A program made the position numbers and the translations under genes. Source: CAYNKA01 sp964397655 (lineage in GTDB: Bacteria; Spirochaetota; Spirochaetia; DTKZ01). From it: 64,000 bases of DNA. Position 1 is the stretch's first letter. Every line of letters begins with the position of its first letter. Below, in pieces: positions 17,272 through 26,176 of this stretch. A model generated the notes under the pieces. That model was not told the DNA's origin and made no database searches. It saw nothing but the letters and a program-made list of their open reading frames with translations. Location of the stretch: contig CAYNKA010000017.1 in NCBI GenBank assembly GCA_964397655.1, positions 1-64,000 of the forward strand, given 5' to 3'.

Positions 17272-18045
17272 ATGGGCTACGAGACCTTCTCCCACAAGGA
17301 AACCAACGTCCGCTTCTCCTCGACGGATCCCGGAGCCGTCCGGGAGTCCATCCTTCTCGAGAGGCGGCTCCTCGAAGATTACATCGCCTCGTACCCTGCC
17401 TTCCTCTCCTCGCTCGAGCCGATCCCCGCGCTTTCGGGAGCGCCCGCCATCGCCCTCGCTATGCACCGGGCCTCCGGTCTCGCCGGAGTGGGGCCGATGG
17501 CCGCGGTCGCCGGAGCGATCGCCGAAGCGGCGGTCCGGGCGGTCCTGGAGGGAAAAGGGAGGGGCGGAAAAGACGCGAAGCCGGAAGCGGTGGTGGAAAA
17601 CGGGGGGGACATCTTTCTCGCGACGAGGCGGGAGGTCGTCGTGGGACTCTACGCGGGAAAAAGCTCGCTGTCCGGCAGACTGGGCCTATCCGTCCTGCCG
17701 GAGGATACTCCGGTCGCGGTCTGTTCATCCTCGGGCACCATGGGGCACTCCATCAGCTTCGGAAGGGCCGACCTCGCGACGGTCGTGGCCCGGGACGGAG
17801 CGCTCGCGGATGCGTGTGCGACCCTGGCCGGCAACCTCGTCAGGACGGAAAGGGACATCGGGCCCGCACTCGATCGGGTCTGCTCCGTACCGGGAGTCAT
17901 CGGAGCGCTCGTCATCCTCGGTGAGAAGATCGGCATGAAGGGCGACCTGCCGAGGCTCGTAAGGATCGACGACGGGGCCTTCGCCTCGAAGATAACCCGC
18001 GACCGCCTGAGCTCGTTCCGCTTCGGGGGAGAACCTCCAGCCTGA
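17272..18045 (+). CDS. UPF0280/COG2122 family protein (homocysteine pathway accessory, ApbE-like)
   Basis: 257 aa, third gene of the operon, starting 3 nt after the ferredoxin stop. Recognised from MAAVAGAIAEAAVRAVLE, VENGGDIFL and CSSSGTMGHSISFGRADLATVVA, which are the conserved parts of UPF0280, distantly related to the flavin transferase ApbE. Genetics in methanogens linked COG2122 to homocysteine synthesis or sulfide handling; the reaction is not established. Confidence 0.82.
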   Translation: MGYETFSHKETNVRFSSTDPGAVRESILLERRLLEDYIASYPAFLSSLEPIPALSGAPAIALAMHRASGLAGVGPMAAVAGAIAEAAVRAVLEGKGRGGKDAKPEAVVENGGDIFLATRREVVVGLYAGKSSLSGRLGLSVLPEDTPVAVCSSSGTMGHSISFGRADLATVVARDGALADACATLAGNLVRTERDIGPALDRVCSVPGVIGALVILGEKIGMKGDLPRLVRIDDGAFASKITRDRLSSFRFGGEPPA

Positions 18046-18245
18046 GCCCCGCGGCCGAAGGCGCCGCCATCCGCCGCTCGGCTCGTTCGAGCACGGCGCA
18101 TTCCGTTCGGGCCGGCTCGCCCGAAGTCCGCTCGCTCCGCGGGAGCGGCGGGGCACCCCGCCGGCACCGCGCCTCTCACCCAAGTATGCCTCAGGCCGGA
18201 CGCGGCCGGGGGGCAAGCGAGCGGGCGGCGCCGCCCGAAGAAAGG

Positions 18246-19505
18246 TCACCTCGCGAGAAGCGGGGAGAAGCTCTCGAGTTCCGAAATCAGCGCGGCCATG
18301 AACCGGGCGGCCGGACCCCCGTCCACGGCCCGGTGATCCGTCGTGAGCGAAAGCCCGACGGCCGGATAATCGGCCATTCCCGCAGGCGTCTTCTTCCTCC
18401 TGTAGTCGATTCTGCCGACCCCGAGGATCGCGACCTCGGGAGGATTCAAGATCGGTGTGAAGTACTCGATCCCGTAAGCCCCGACGTTGGTCACGGTGAA
18501 GGTCGCTCCCGAGAGTTCCTCGGCCCCGATTCTCCCTTCCCTGCAGCGCGCCGCGAGATCCTTGACTGCCGCGGAAATTCCGACGAGCGACGTCTTGTCC
18601 GCGTTCCTGAGGACAGGAACGTACAGGCCCTTCTCCGTATCTACGGCGACGCCTATGTGCACGCTGGCGAAGGTCCTGAGTTCGTCCTCGCGATAATGCG
18701 CGTTCATGAACGGAAAGGCGGGAAGGACCCGCGAAACCGCGAAGACGACGAGATCGTTGATCGTGAGCCTGCCCGGACCGCCGGGTCCGGCGTTGAACCG
18801 TTCACGATACCCGAGAAGCTCGGTCGCGTCGAAGCTCGAGGTCATGGTGAACTGAGCCGTGTCGTGAAGGGACCTCATCATGTTCGTGGCCACGGCCTTC
18901 CTGAAGCCGCTGTGACGGACCGCGGCGTATTCTCCGACCGGGCCGGTCGCTTCGAAGGCGCCGGCGACTTCCGCCCGGGCCCGCCCGCTCGCCGCCGCAG
19001 CTGCCGAACGGACATCCTCTTCGATGATCCGCCCGCCGGGACCGGTCCCTGCCACGGAGGCGGCGTCGATTCCGGATTGCGCCGCGAGCCGTCTCGCTCG
19101 CGGCGAGATCTTCGGTTTCCCGGATCCTCTCGGGCGGAAGAAGCGGGAAGCCGCGACCTGAAGCGCGCTCGGCGCGTCGAGACCGCCGGTCTCTCCCGCG
19201 GCAGGGAACACGTTCGCGGAGACTCCGGCCGCCGCCTGAACCTCCGCATCCGTGACGTACTTCTCGCCCGGACTGCCGATCACGCAGACGACGGCCTTCA
19301 CCGCGATTTCGTCGCCCTCGTTTCCCCGGAGTTCCAGGACGGTCCCGGCCGCCTCCGACTCGACGTCGAAGGTCGCCTTGCCGGTTTCGAGGGCGAAGAG
19401 CAGCTGTCCCGCCCTCACCTCGTCGCCCTTTTTCACGTACCACCTGCTCAGGATCGCGCTTTCCTCGGTCAGGCCCTTCTGGGGCATGCGTACGAACTCC
19501 GCCAT
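18246..19505 (-). CDS. 2-Oxoacid dehydrogenase E2 component (dihydrolipoyl acyltransferase)
   Basis: 419 aa. Lipoyl domain 1-78 with the lipoyl-lysine in ALETGKA (Lys43), a peripheral-subunit-binding domain (PKISPRARRLAAQSGID, about 120-155) and the catalytic acyltransferase core ending in DHRAVDGG with the catalytic His and Asp. It moves the acyl group from E1 to CoA. It lies 11 nt downstream of the fused E1 gene, with AAGGA 9 nt before the ATG. No E3 (lipoamide dehydrogenase) is encoded in the window, so E3 must be shared from elsewhere. Confidence 0.9.
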   Translation of the reverse strand: MAEFVRMPQKGLTEESAILSRWYVKKGDEVRAGQLLFALETGKATFDVESEAAGTVLELRGNEGDEIAVKAVVCVIGSPGEKYVTDAEVQAAAGVSANVFPAAGETGGLDAPSALQVAASRFFRPRGSGKPKISPRARRLAAQSGIDAASVAGTGPGGRIIEEDVRSAAAAASGRARAEVAGAFEATGPVGEYAAVRHSGFRKAVATNMMRSLHDTAQFTMTSSFDATELLGYRERFNAGPGGPGRLTINDLVVFAVSRVLPAFPFMNAHYREDELRTFASVHIGVAVDTEKGLYVPVLRNADKTSLVGISAAVKDLAARCREGRIGAEELSGATFTVTNVGAYGIEYFTPILNPPEVAILGVGRIDYRRKKTPAGMADYPAVGLSLTTDHRAVDGGPAARFMAALISELESFSPLLAR

Positions 19506-19516
19506 GTCGTTGTTCC

Positions 19517-21991
19517 TTATATGCCCAGTCTCTCGTGCCTGCGCTTCTCCGCGAGCGAGAGATCGAAGGTCGGGCTGCGGCCCGAAAGGGGCTTGATCCT
19601 CTCGTGCACCGCGTCCAGGATCATGTCCTTCGACGGGAAGAAGAACTTCTCGAGCTCGGGACAGGGCGAGATCCAGTTGTGCGAACCGAGGGCCACGGGC
19701 GGAGCGTCGAGATCGTCGAAGGCGAATTCCGCGATGTTGGCGGCCACGGTCTTCGCGTAGCCCCCGCGCTCGCAGGCGTCGCTTACGACGACCGCCCGGC
19801 CCGTCTTCGCCACGGAGGCGAGGACCGTGTCGTAATCGAAGGGTACGAGGGTCCGGGCGTCGACTACCTCGGCCTCGAGGCCCCATTCCGCCGAGAGATC
19901 CTTCGCGGCATCGAGGGCCGGATACAGGGTCGGTCCGAAGGTGACGATCGTGAGGTCATTTCCCGGTCTTTTCACGTCGGCCTTCCCGATCGGCACCTCG
20001 TAATACCCTGTCGGCACGCCTTCCTCAGCGAAGAGCTCGCCGATGTCGTAGAGCTTCTGGCTCTCGAAGAACATGACGGGGTCGCTGGATGCGAGGGCGG
20101 AGTTGAGAAGGCCCTTCGCGTCGTAGGGGCTTGCCGGATAGAGCACCTTGAGCCCCGGAATGTGCGTGGCGAAAGAACTCCAATCCTGGGAGTGCTGGGC
20201 GCCGTAGAAGGCTCCGACGGAGACGCGCACGACGCAGGGCATCCTCAGGATCCCGGCGCTCATCCCCTGCCATTTGGCGAGCTGGTTGAAGAGCTCGTCC
20301 GCGCACCGGCCCAGGAAGTCGCACCACATGATCTCCGGGACCGCGCGGCCGCCCGAGATCGCGTAACCCACCGCCGCGGAAACGATCGACCCTTCCGCGA
20401 TGGGGGCATTGAAAAGCCGGTGTCTCGGGACCGATTCGTAGAGGCCGGTCAGGACGCCGAAGGAGTTGCCGTGTTCCCGCACGTCCTCGCCGAAAAGGAT
20501 CATGGTGGGGTCCTCGTAGAATTTGTCGAGGAGGGCCTCGAATACCGCGTCGCGGTAGGAGTAAACGCGGAGGGGCGAAACCGGTTTTCCGTCTTCGTCC
20601 AGTCCCTTGCGGCACTTCGCCGCTATCTTCCTGAGCCTGGAGTTGTCCTCCTTGCGGCCAGTTACTTCCGGGATCCCGTCCTTCATTTTCCGTATCGACA
20701 GGTTCGAGAACATGCACTTGGCTATGGCGTCGGGGTCCTTGCGGAAGTCCATCCGAGGCGAAAACTCGGCGTCCGTCGCGCGGCGGAGGATTTCGGTGAT
20801 TTTTTCCTTGATCTCGGCCTCGATGCCGTCGGCTTCCGCGGGATCGAGCAGCCCCTCCGCGATCAGGTCCCTCCGGTATCCGGCGAGGCAGTCCGCCGAC
20901 ATCCAGGCGTCCATCTCCTCCTTGGACCGGTAGGCGTTGGGATCGGTGGCCGAATGACCCGCATGGCGGTATACGAGGGTGTCGAGCAGGACGGGGCCCT
21001 TGTTCTCGAGCAGGAGGGCCTTCTTTCGCCTGAACGCGTCGATGACCGCGAAGATGTTGTAGCCGTCCACCCGCTCCGCATGGAGGCCGTCCGCGTTGAA
21101 GGCCGCTCCGACACGGGCGAGGACGTCGTAACCCATGGTCTCGCCCGAGGTCTGGCCGCTCATCGCATAGCAGTTGTTCATGAAATTGAATATGACGGGC
21201 AGCCCGCCGCGGTACTTCGCGTCCCACAGCTTCGAATACTGGTCCATGGCGGCGAAGTTGATCGCCTCCCACGCGGCGCCCGTGCTCAGGGATCCGTCCC
21301 CCGAATTGACCACGACGATGCCCTTCCCGCCGGAAAGTTTCTTGTAGAGCGCGGCGCCCGCGCCGATGCCGCCGGAACCGCCCACGATGGCGTTGTTCGG
21401 ATACACTCCGAAGGGGATGAAGAACACGTGCATCGAGTTGCCGAGGCCCCCGGTGAAACCTATCTCCCGGCCGAAAAGCTCGCACATGAAGCCGTAGAGC
21501 AGGAAATCCAGGGCGAGGGACCGAACGTCACGGGCCCGCTTGGAGAACTTTTCCGTATTCCCGAGGAGCGCTCCGCCGCGGAAGCCCTTCATGATGCCGA
21601 GAAGCGCCGACTCGTCGAGCCTCCGGATCGCTGCGAGCCCCCGGGCGAGGACCTCCCCGTGGCTCCGGTGCGTGCCGAAGGTCCAGTCCGAAAGGTCGAG
21701 CGCATAGGCCTGTCCGACCGCCGCCGCCTCCTGCCCCTGGGACAGGTGGGCCGGTCCCGTGTACGAGTATTCCACACCGTTGTAGGTCTTGACGGTGCGG
21801 ACCGCCTGCACCATGTTCTCGAACTCGCGAATGAGCCTCATGTCGCGAAAAAAGCCCAGCAGGTCGTCCCGATGGAATTCGTCCTTCACGTCGCGCAATT
21901 CTTTGCAGTACGCATTGAGCGGAATTTCCCCGAACCGCAGGGCGCCTTTCTTTCGCGTCTCCACGGGATCGATGAATTGCGAAACAGGCAC
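19517..21991 (-). CDS. 2-Oxoacid dehydrogenase E1, alpha and beta subunits fused
   Basis: 824 aa. Residues about 50-400 are a thiamine-diphosphate E1 alpha chain with GDGSLSTGAAWEAIN and NFMNN (the GDG-N cofactor motif). Residues about 470-824 are a complete E1 beta chain (LFGEDVREHGN, PIAEGSIVSAAVGYA, WCDFLGRCADEL). The two are normally separate genes. GTG start 1 nt after the regulator's stop with AGGAGG 7 nt upstream; the frame remains open 17 codons further but inside the regulator. The substrate is pyruvate, acetoin or a branched 2-oxoacid; the sequence alone does not decide. Confidence 0.9.
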   Translation of the reverse strand: MPVSQFIDPVETRKKGALRFGEIPLNAYCKELRDVKDEFHRDDLLGFFRDMRLIREFENMVQAVRTVKTYNGVEYSYTGPAHLSQGQEAAAVGQAYALDLSDWTFGTHRSHGEVLARGLAAIRRLDESALLGIMKGFRGGALLGNTEKFSKRARDVRSLALDFLLYGFMCELFGREIGFTGGLGNSMHVFFIPFGVYPNNAIVGGSGGIGAGAALYKKLSGGKGIVVVNSGDGSLSTGAAWEAINFAAMDQYSKLWDAKYRGGLPVIFNFMNNCYAMSGQTSGETMGYDVLARVGAAFNADGLHAERVDGYNIFAVIDAFRRKKALLLENKGPVLLDTLVYRHAGHSATDPNAYRSKEEMDAWMSADCLAGYRRDLIAEGLLDPAEADGIEAEIKEKITEILRRATDAEFSPRMDFRKDPDAIAKCMFSNLSIRKMKDGIPEVTGRKEDNSRLRKIAAKCRKGLDEDGKPVSPLRVYSYRDAVFEALLDKFYEDPTMILFGEDVREHGNSFGVLTGLYESVPRHRLFNAPIAEGSIVSAAVGYAISGGRAVPEIMWCDFLGRCADELFNQLAKWQGMSAGILRMPCVVRVSVGAFYGAQHSQDWSSFATHIPGLKVLYPASPYDAKGLLNSALASSDPVMFFESQKLYDIGELFAEEGVPTGYYEVPIGKADVKRPGNDLTIVTFGPTLYPALDAAKDLSAEWGLEAEVVDARTLVPFDYDTVLASVAKTGRAVVVSDACERGGYAKTVAANIAEFAFDDLDAPPVALGSHNWISPCPELEKFFFPSKDMILDAVHERIKPLSGRSPTFDLSLAEKRRHERLGI

Positions 21992-21992
21992 T

Positions 21993-22700
21993 TCAGGCCT
22001 CCTCTTTGAGATATTTGGAAATGAGTTCTTCCGTATGCTCAAGATGTCGGCGGATCAGGTCCGCACAGGCCGGTTTGTCCTTCCGCCTGACCGCAACGAG
22101 GATCCGTCTGTGGTCCTCGAGCGCGACGCCGCGGGCGGTCGGAAAGGTTATCACCTGCGAGGTTCCCTTGAGCAGTATCTTGAATATCATCCGATAGAAG
22201 GTCGTGAGGATCGGATTTCCTGCCAACTCGATGTAGCTCTCGTGGAACCGGGCGTCCAGAAATCCGAGCCGCTCGAAATCCGACTCCTTCTCCAACTCGT
22301 CGACGAGGTTTTGGAGCCTTTCGATTCCGGCGGCATCCGCGGATTCGAGGGCTCGATCCACCGCCCCGGTCTCGATCACCATGCGGGTGTGCAGGATGTA
22401 CTCGAAATTCCGCATCGTGAGATTGTTGCCGAAACCGAGAAATTCGAAGACGTTCTCGGAGAACCGGTCCGTGACGTAGGTGCCTCCGCCCGGAGTCGAT
22501 TCCACCATACCGTAGGCGTCGAGGATGCGGACCGCCTCCCTGAGAGAAGTTCGGCTCACGCCCAATTGAACGCAGAGTTCCCGCTCGGGAGGAAGCTTGT
22601 CCCCGATGCACAAGGAACCGTCCGCGATCGCTTTCCGGAATTTATCGACGATCTGCCTCGATCGCGATAAATTCTTGACTTCGTCGAATAATGCATCCAT
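21993..22700 (-). CDS. GntR/FadR-family regulator of the 2-oxoacid dehydrogenase operon
   Basis: 235 aa. N-terminal winged helix (DKLPPERELCVQLGVSRTSL, about 34-53, then REAVRIL) and a C-terminal FCD ligand-binding domain with metal-ligand-like Asp and His (DARFHESYIEL). Closest in plan to PdhR/LldR, regulators that sense pyruvate or lactate. First gene of the operon with E1 and E2. A TTGGT-N3-ACCA operator lies at 22704-22715 just before its start, so it probably represses itself, E1-E2 and perhaps the divergent TRAP genes. Confidence 0.85.
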   Translation of the reverse strand: MDALFDEVKNLSRSRQIVDKFRKAIADGSLCIGDKLPPERELCVQLGVSRTSLREAVRILDAYGMVESTPGGGTYVTDRFSENVFEFLGFGNNLTMRNFEYILHTRMVIETGAVDRALESADAAGIERLQNLVDELEKESDFERLGFLDARFHESYIELAGNPILTTFYRMIFKILLKGTSQVITFPTARGVALEDHRRILVAVRRKDKPACADLIRRHLEHTEELISKYLKEEA

Positions 22701-23010
22701 AATTTGGTAATACCATCATACATCATGATGGTATGTAAATCCTTTGTCAAGCAAAGACGTTCATGAGAACCACGTTTGACTTGACAATCCGATATTCCAT
22801 GATAAGCTGGATGGAATCGTTGCAGATATATATGTGGCATATCAAAAGGAACTACACCTCGCGTGCTCGGATCTTATCGGAGATTTCCGCTGCCATCGCA
22901 ATCGAACTTGTAAATTCCCTACGAACGAATCACACTTTTACCTTGTCGTGCAGCGCTGTTCGCGTCGGCGAACGCGTGCAAATAATCACGTCACCCAGGA
23001 GGAGGGTCGT
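22701..23010. promoter_or_regulatory. Divergent regulatory region between the GntR-E1-E2 and TRAP operons
   Basis: 310 nt without a gene, more AT-rich than its surroundings. It holds a PdhR/LldR-like site TTGGTAATACCA (22704-22715), immediately followed by a perfect 10-bp inverted repeat (22710-22719 with 22725-22734, 5-nt spacer). Tandem TTGAC boxes at 22776 and 22781 read toward dctP but have only weak -10 partners (TGATAA at 22800). A 6-bp inverted repeat TTCCAT/ATGGAA spans 22795-22816. The rest is a long dctP leader in which I see nothing more. Confidence 0.6.
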
Positions 23011-24036
23011 ATGAACAGACTTTTTACCCGGAGCATGGTTCTCGCAATCGCGCTCCTCGTGGCGCTTTCCGGCATGAGTTTCGCCGGCGGCGCCAAAGAG
23101 GAAAAGAAAGGCGCCCAGCCCGTGAAGGAACAGATCGTGAAGTTCTCCACGCCGGTCGCCCCCGATCACGCCAACAACATGGCGGCCTTGAAATTCGCCG
23201 AACTCGTGAACAAAGGCTCCGGCGGCAGACTGAAGGTGGAAGTGTTTCCCGCCAATCAGCTCGGAAACGTGAAGGACGTCATCGAATACATCATGACGGG
23301 CAGCGTTCACATGTACATCGGCGGGACCTCCGAAACCAGCCTATTCCAGTCGGAATGGGGCGTCATGGATTGCCCGTACCTGTTCCGCGATTTCGACCAC
23401 CTCATGAAGGCGGCGAACAGCAGCGTCATCAAGGAACTCAGCGACAAGCTCGAAAAGAACCGCGGAGTCAAGATCCTCGCCGCGGACATGTATTACGGAG
23501 CCAGGCACCTCACCACGAAAAACAAGGCCGTCAAGTCCCCCGCCGACCTCAAAGGCATGCTGATCCGTGCTCCCGACCAGCCCGTCTATCTCGAAGCCGT
23601 GAAAGCAATGGGCGCCACGCCGACCCCGGTCGCCTTCTCCGACCTGTACATGGCCCTCAAGCAGGGCGTGGTCGACGGCCAGGAAAATCCGATCCCGACG
23701 ATCTACACCTACAAATACTACGAGGCCCAGAAGTACATCATGATGACCGGCCACATGCTCAGGGTCAACGTCGTCGGCGCAGGGGCGAGCTGGTACAACG
23801 GCCTTCCCGACGACCTCAAAACGCTCGTGAACAATTCCTTGAAGGAAGCGATCAAGTACAACAACGATCTCACCCTGAAACAGGAAAGCGACATGCTCGA
23901 AGAACTGAAGAAACTCGGCATGACGGTAGTACAGCCCGACGTCGAGGCCTTCCGCGAAGCGGCGAAGGACATCCCGAAGAAATTCGAGGACAAGTGGGGC
24001 AAGGATACCGCGGCAAGGCTCGCGGCGATAAAGTAA
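23011..24036 (+). CDS. dctP: TRAP transporter solute-binding protein
   Basis: 341 aa. Signal peptide (about 1-24, ending in SFAGG) and a DctP fold for an organic acid. The family arginine that binds the carboxylate lies in GMLIRAPD (about residue 190), and the DLYMALKQGVVDGQENP motif is clear. The ATG at 23011 follows a strong AGGAGGAGG ribosome-binding site; a frame open from 22834 is rejected. The shared control region with a 2-oxoacid dehydrogenase suggests a 2-oxo or hydroxy acid ligand (inference). Confidence 0.93.
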   Translation: MNRLFTRSMVLAIALLVALSGMSFAGGAKEEKKGAQPVKEQIVKFSTPVAPDHANNMAALKFAELVNKGSGGRLKVEVFPANQLGNVKDVIEYIMTGSVHMYIGGTSETSLFQSEWGVMDCPYLFRDFDHLMKAANSSVIKELSDKLEKNRGVKILAADMYYGARHLTTKNKAVKSPADLKGMLIRAPDQPVYLEAVKAMGATPTPVAFSDLYMALKQGVVDGQENPIPTIYTYKYYEAQKYIMMTGHMLRVNVVGAGASWYNGLPDDLKTLVNNSLKEAIKYNNDLTLKQESDMLEELKKLGMTVVQPDVEAFREAAKDIPKKFEDKWGKDTAARLAAIK

Positions 24037-24071
24037 TCAATCAAGCTCCATCGGTCGAACCGTTCGGATAC

Positions 24072-24095
24072 GCGGCAGGATCACGCTCCTGCCGC
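24072..24095 (+). other. Intercistronic stem-loop between dctP and dctQ
   Basis: Perfect 9-bp stem (24072-24080 with 24087-24095), 6-nt loop, 35 nt after the dctP stop, with no T-run. Same position and style as the hairpin after the CUT2 binding-protein gene at 937-961. It probably protects dctP mRNA or partly terminates, giving more binding protein than permease. Confidence 0.5.
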
Positions 24096-24131
24096 GCTTT
24101 GGACTTCGATCGGCGACGAAGAGGATCCGTT

Positions 24132-24605
24132 ATGAAAAAGGTTTTGGACGGTATCGTTAAAGCAACGGATTACGCTTGCGTATTCCTCATGAGCGTGGCG
24201 TTTCTCATAACATTCTTCCACATCATAGGCCGCTATGTGCTGAAGACTCCCATTTTCTTTTCCGAAGAGCTGGCCAGGTATTGTTTCGTCTGGTCCTGCA
24301 TGCTCGGCGCGTCCATCGTCAATCGAAAGGACGAACACACGAACGTGACGTACTTCGTAGGACTGCTGCCGAAGAAGGCCCAGGACGTGCTCTACGTCGC
24401 CCGCGGGCTCGTCATACTCGTTCTCCTCGCCGCCTTGATGAACCTCGGAACGACCTTGGCAGTCAAGATGCGGACCGTGGAGACCGCCGCGATGGCGATT
24501 TCCTGGTCGGTGATCTACATATCCCTGCCCGTCGGGTCCTTCCTCATCATCCTTTCCACCCTCAACCTCATGGTGAAAAGAATAAAATCGCTTACAAAGG
24601 CTTGA
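24132..24605 (+). CDS. dctQ: TRAP transporter small permease
   Basis: 157 aa with four membrane segments, the DctQ norm, and the family stretch FFSEELARYCFVWSCMLGAS after the second segment. Forms the integral membrane unit with DctM. The start at 24132 follows a GAGGA site; the same frame is open far upstream through dctP but is noncoding there. Ends 16 nt before dctM. Confidence 0.92.
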   Translation: MKKVLDGIVKATDYACVFLMSVAFLITFFHIIGRYVLKTPIFFSEELARYCFVWSCMLGASIVNRKDEHTNVTYFVGLLPKKAQDVLYVARGLVILVLLAALMNLGTTLAVKMRTVETAAMAISWSVIYISLPVGSFLIILSTLNLMVKRIKSLTKA

Positions 24606-24621
24606 AGGAGGAGGTAGCGAA

Positions 24622-25893
24622 ATGCTGTTCCTAATCGGAGGGTTTCTCCTCCTCATAGTTCTCGGTTTTCCGATCGTTTTCTCCCTTGCCATCGTCTCGT
24701 TCTTCTACCTCGTCACCTACGACATCCCGGCCATAACGATGGCGCAGAAGATGATCTCCGGCATCGACACCTACGCGCTGCTCGCGGTCCCCTTCTTCAT
24801 TCTCGCGGGCAACCTCATGAATATGGGAGGAGTCACTCGACGGCTCTTCCGCTTCGCTTCCGCCCTGGTCGGATTCATCCCGGGAGGTTTGGGACACGCC
24901 AACGTCCTCGCGAGCATGATCTTCGCCGGCATGTCCGGCGCCGCGATCGCGGACGCGGGAGGGCTCGGTACGATCGAGATCAAGGCGATGAACGACGAGG
25001 GCTTCGACATCGATTTCTCGGCCGGAGTCACCGCGGCATCCTCGACGATCGGCCCCATCATCCCGCCGAGCATACCCATGGTCATCTACGCGTCCATAGC
25101 GAACGTCTCGGTGGGGAAGCTCTTTCTCGCGGGAGCGGTACCCGGCGTTCTCATGGGCGTCGCCCTCATGATCATGATCTTCATAATGGCGAAGGCACGC
25201 AAATACCCGGTCCATTCCCGCTTCGATCTCAAGGAGGCCTTCGAGTCGTTGCTCGACGGGTTCCTGCCCCTCATGACGCCGGCCATCATCCTGGGCGGAA
25301 TTCTCGGAGGCATTTTCAGCCCCACCGAAGCCGCCATCATCGCATCCAGCTACGCATTGATCCTGGGGGTCTTCATCTACAAGGAAATCACATGGAAGGA
25401 CCTCTTCTCGATCATCATCGAGACGATCAAGACGACCAGCATGGTCGTGTACATCATCTCCGCCGCGGCGATCTTCGGATTCCTCCTCGGCCGGGAACAG
25501 GTTCCGCAGACAGTGGCGATGCTGCTCTTCGACATTTCGAAGAATCCCCACGTCATCATGTTCATCATCATCGCCTTCCTGCTCGTCATCGGCTGCTTCA
25601 TGGAAACCACCGCCGCCCTCATCCTGCTCACGCCGATCCTCGTGCCGCCCGTCATGCAGCTCGGCATCGATCCGGTGCACTTCGGGCTCGTCATGGTCCT
25701 GACCCTCATGATCGGGCTCATCACGCCGCCCGTGGGAGTGGTCCTCTACATCACCGCGAACATCGCGAAGATTTCCTTCGAGGAATGCACGAAGGCGACC
25801 GCCCCCTTCCTCATTCCTCTCACCATCGTGCTCATCCTCTCCGCGTACGTTCCGCCGCTCGTCATGTATCTGCCCAACTTGTTGATCAGGTGA
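24622..25893 (+). CDS. dctM: TRAP transporter large permease
   Basis: 423 aa, about 12 membrane segments, the Na+-coupled channel subunit of the TRAP system. Family motifs GAAIADAGGLGTIEIKAM and SSTIGPIIPPSIPMVIY (about 120-155), and a second pseudo-symmetric ITPPVGVVLY near 375. Preceded by an AGGAGG site, directly after dctQ. Confidence 0.94.
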   Translation: MLFLIGGFLLLIVLGFPIVFSLAIVSFFYLVTYDIPAITMAQKMISGIDTYALLAVPFFILAGNLMNMGGVTRRLFRFASALVGFIPGGLGHANVLASMIFAGMSGAAIADAGGLGTIEIKAMNDEGFDIDFSAGVTAASSTIGPIIPPSIPMVIYASIANVSVGKLFLAGAVPGVLMGVALMIMIFIMAKARKYPVHSRFDLKEAFESLLDGFLPLMTPAIILGGILGGIFSPTEAAIIASSYALILGVFIYKEITWKDLFSIIIETIKTTSMVVYIISAAAIFGFLLGREQVPQTVAMLLFDISKNPHVIMFIIIAFLLVIGCFMETTAALILLTPILVPPVMQLGIDPVHFGLVMVLTLMIGLITPPVGVVLYITANIAKISFEECTKATAPFLIPLTIVLILSAYVPPLVMYLPNLLIR

Positions 25894-25952
25894 TTTCCCG
25901 CGGCGCCGCGACGGGACGGACCGATCGATCCGGCCCGCCCTTTCTTCCGGCG

Positions 25953-25979
25953 CAAAAAAAACGCCCCCTTCCGGGGGCG
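25953..25979 (-). terminator. Rho-independent terminator of the oadB-oadG operon
   Basis: 7-bp GC stem (25962-25968 with 25973-25979), tetraloop TTCC. On the minus strand it is followed by eight Ts (complement of 25954-25960 plus the next base). It ends the minus-strand oadB-oadG transcript; the plus strand lacks a T-run after the stem. Confidence 0.85.
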
Positions 25980-26007
25980 GACGAATCAGGGATGGAGATC
26001 TCCGACG

Positions 26008-26151
26008 TCACTTGTCGCCGCTTTTTTCGGCGCCGTTCTTGAAGAGTCTCTCGAAGACGACGATCATGACGAAGAATATCGCGAGGGTGATGAAAACCAC
26101 CCCCATTCCGGCACCCATGAGAACGAAACTCGCTTGAATGATATCGCTCAT
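26008..26151 (-). CDS. Small OadG-family subunit of a sodium-pumping decarboxylase
   Basis: Only 47 codons: MSDIIQASF, one membrane helix (about residues 9-33, starting VLMGAGMGVVFITLAI) and a short charged tail ending GDK. Size, single helix and position directly after oadB fit the gamma subunit (OadG/GcdC-type) that anchors the complex. The ATG at 26151 has an AGGAAGGA ribosome-binding site. The usual gamma proteins are 80 or more residues, so this is a minimal version. Confidence 0.75.
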   Translation of the reverse strand: MSDIIQASFVLMGAGMGVVFITLAIFFVMIVVFERLFKNGAEKSGDK

Positions 26152-26176
26152 TGTCCTTCCTCCTATTGGCGGCGCG

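Noticed and set aside
18046..18245. GC-rich spacer between convergent genes, with an 8-bp palindrome at 18146-18163, as an RNA gene or repeat
   Set aside because: The palindrome has a 2-nt loop and no T-run; the rest is simple GC-rich sequence without tRNA-like or other structure.
22834..23010. 59-codon N-terminal extension of dctP
   Set aside because: It precedes a classical signal peptide and the best ribosome-binding site of the region at 22998-23005; the extension is not protein-like.
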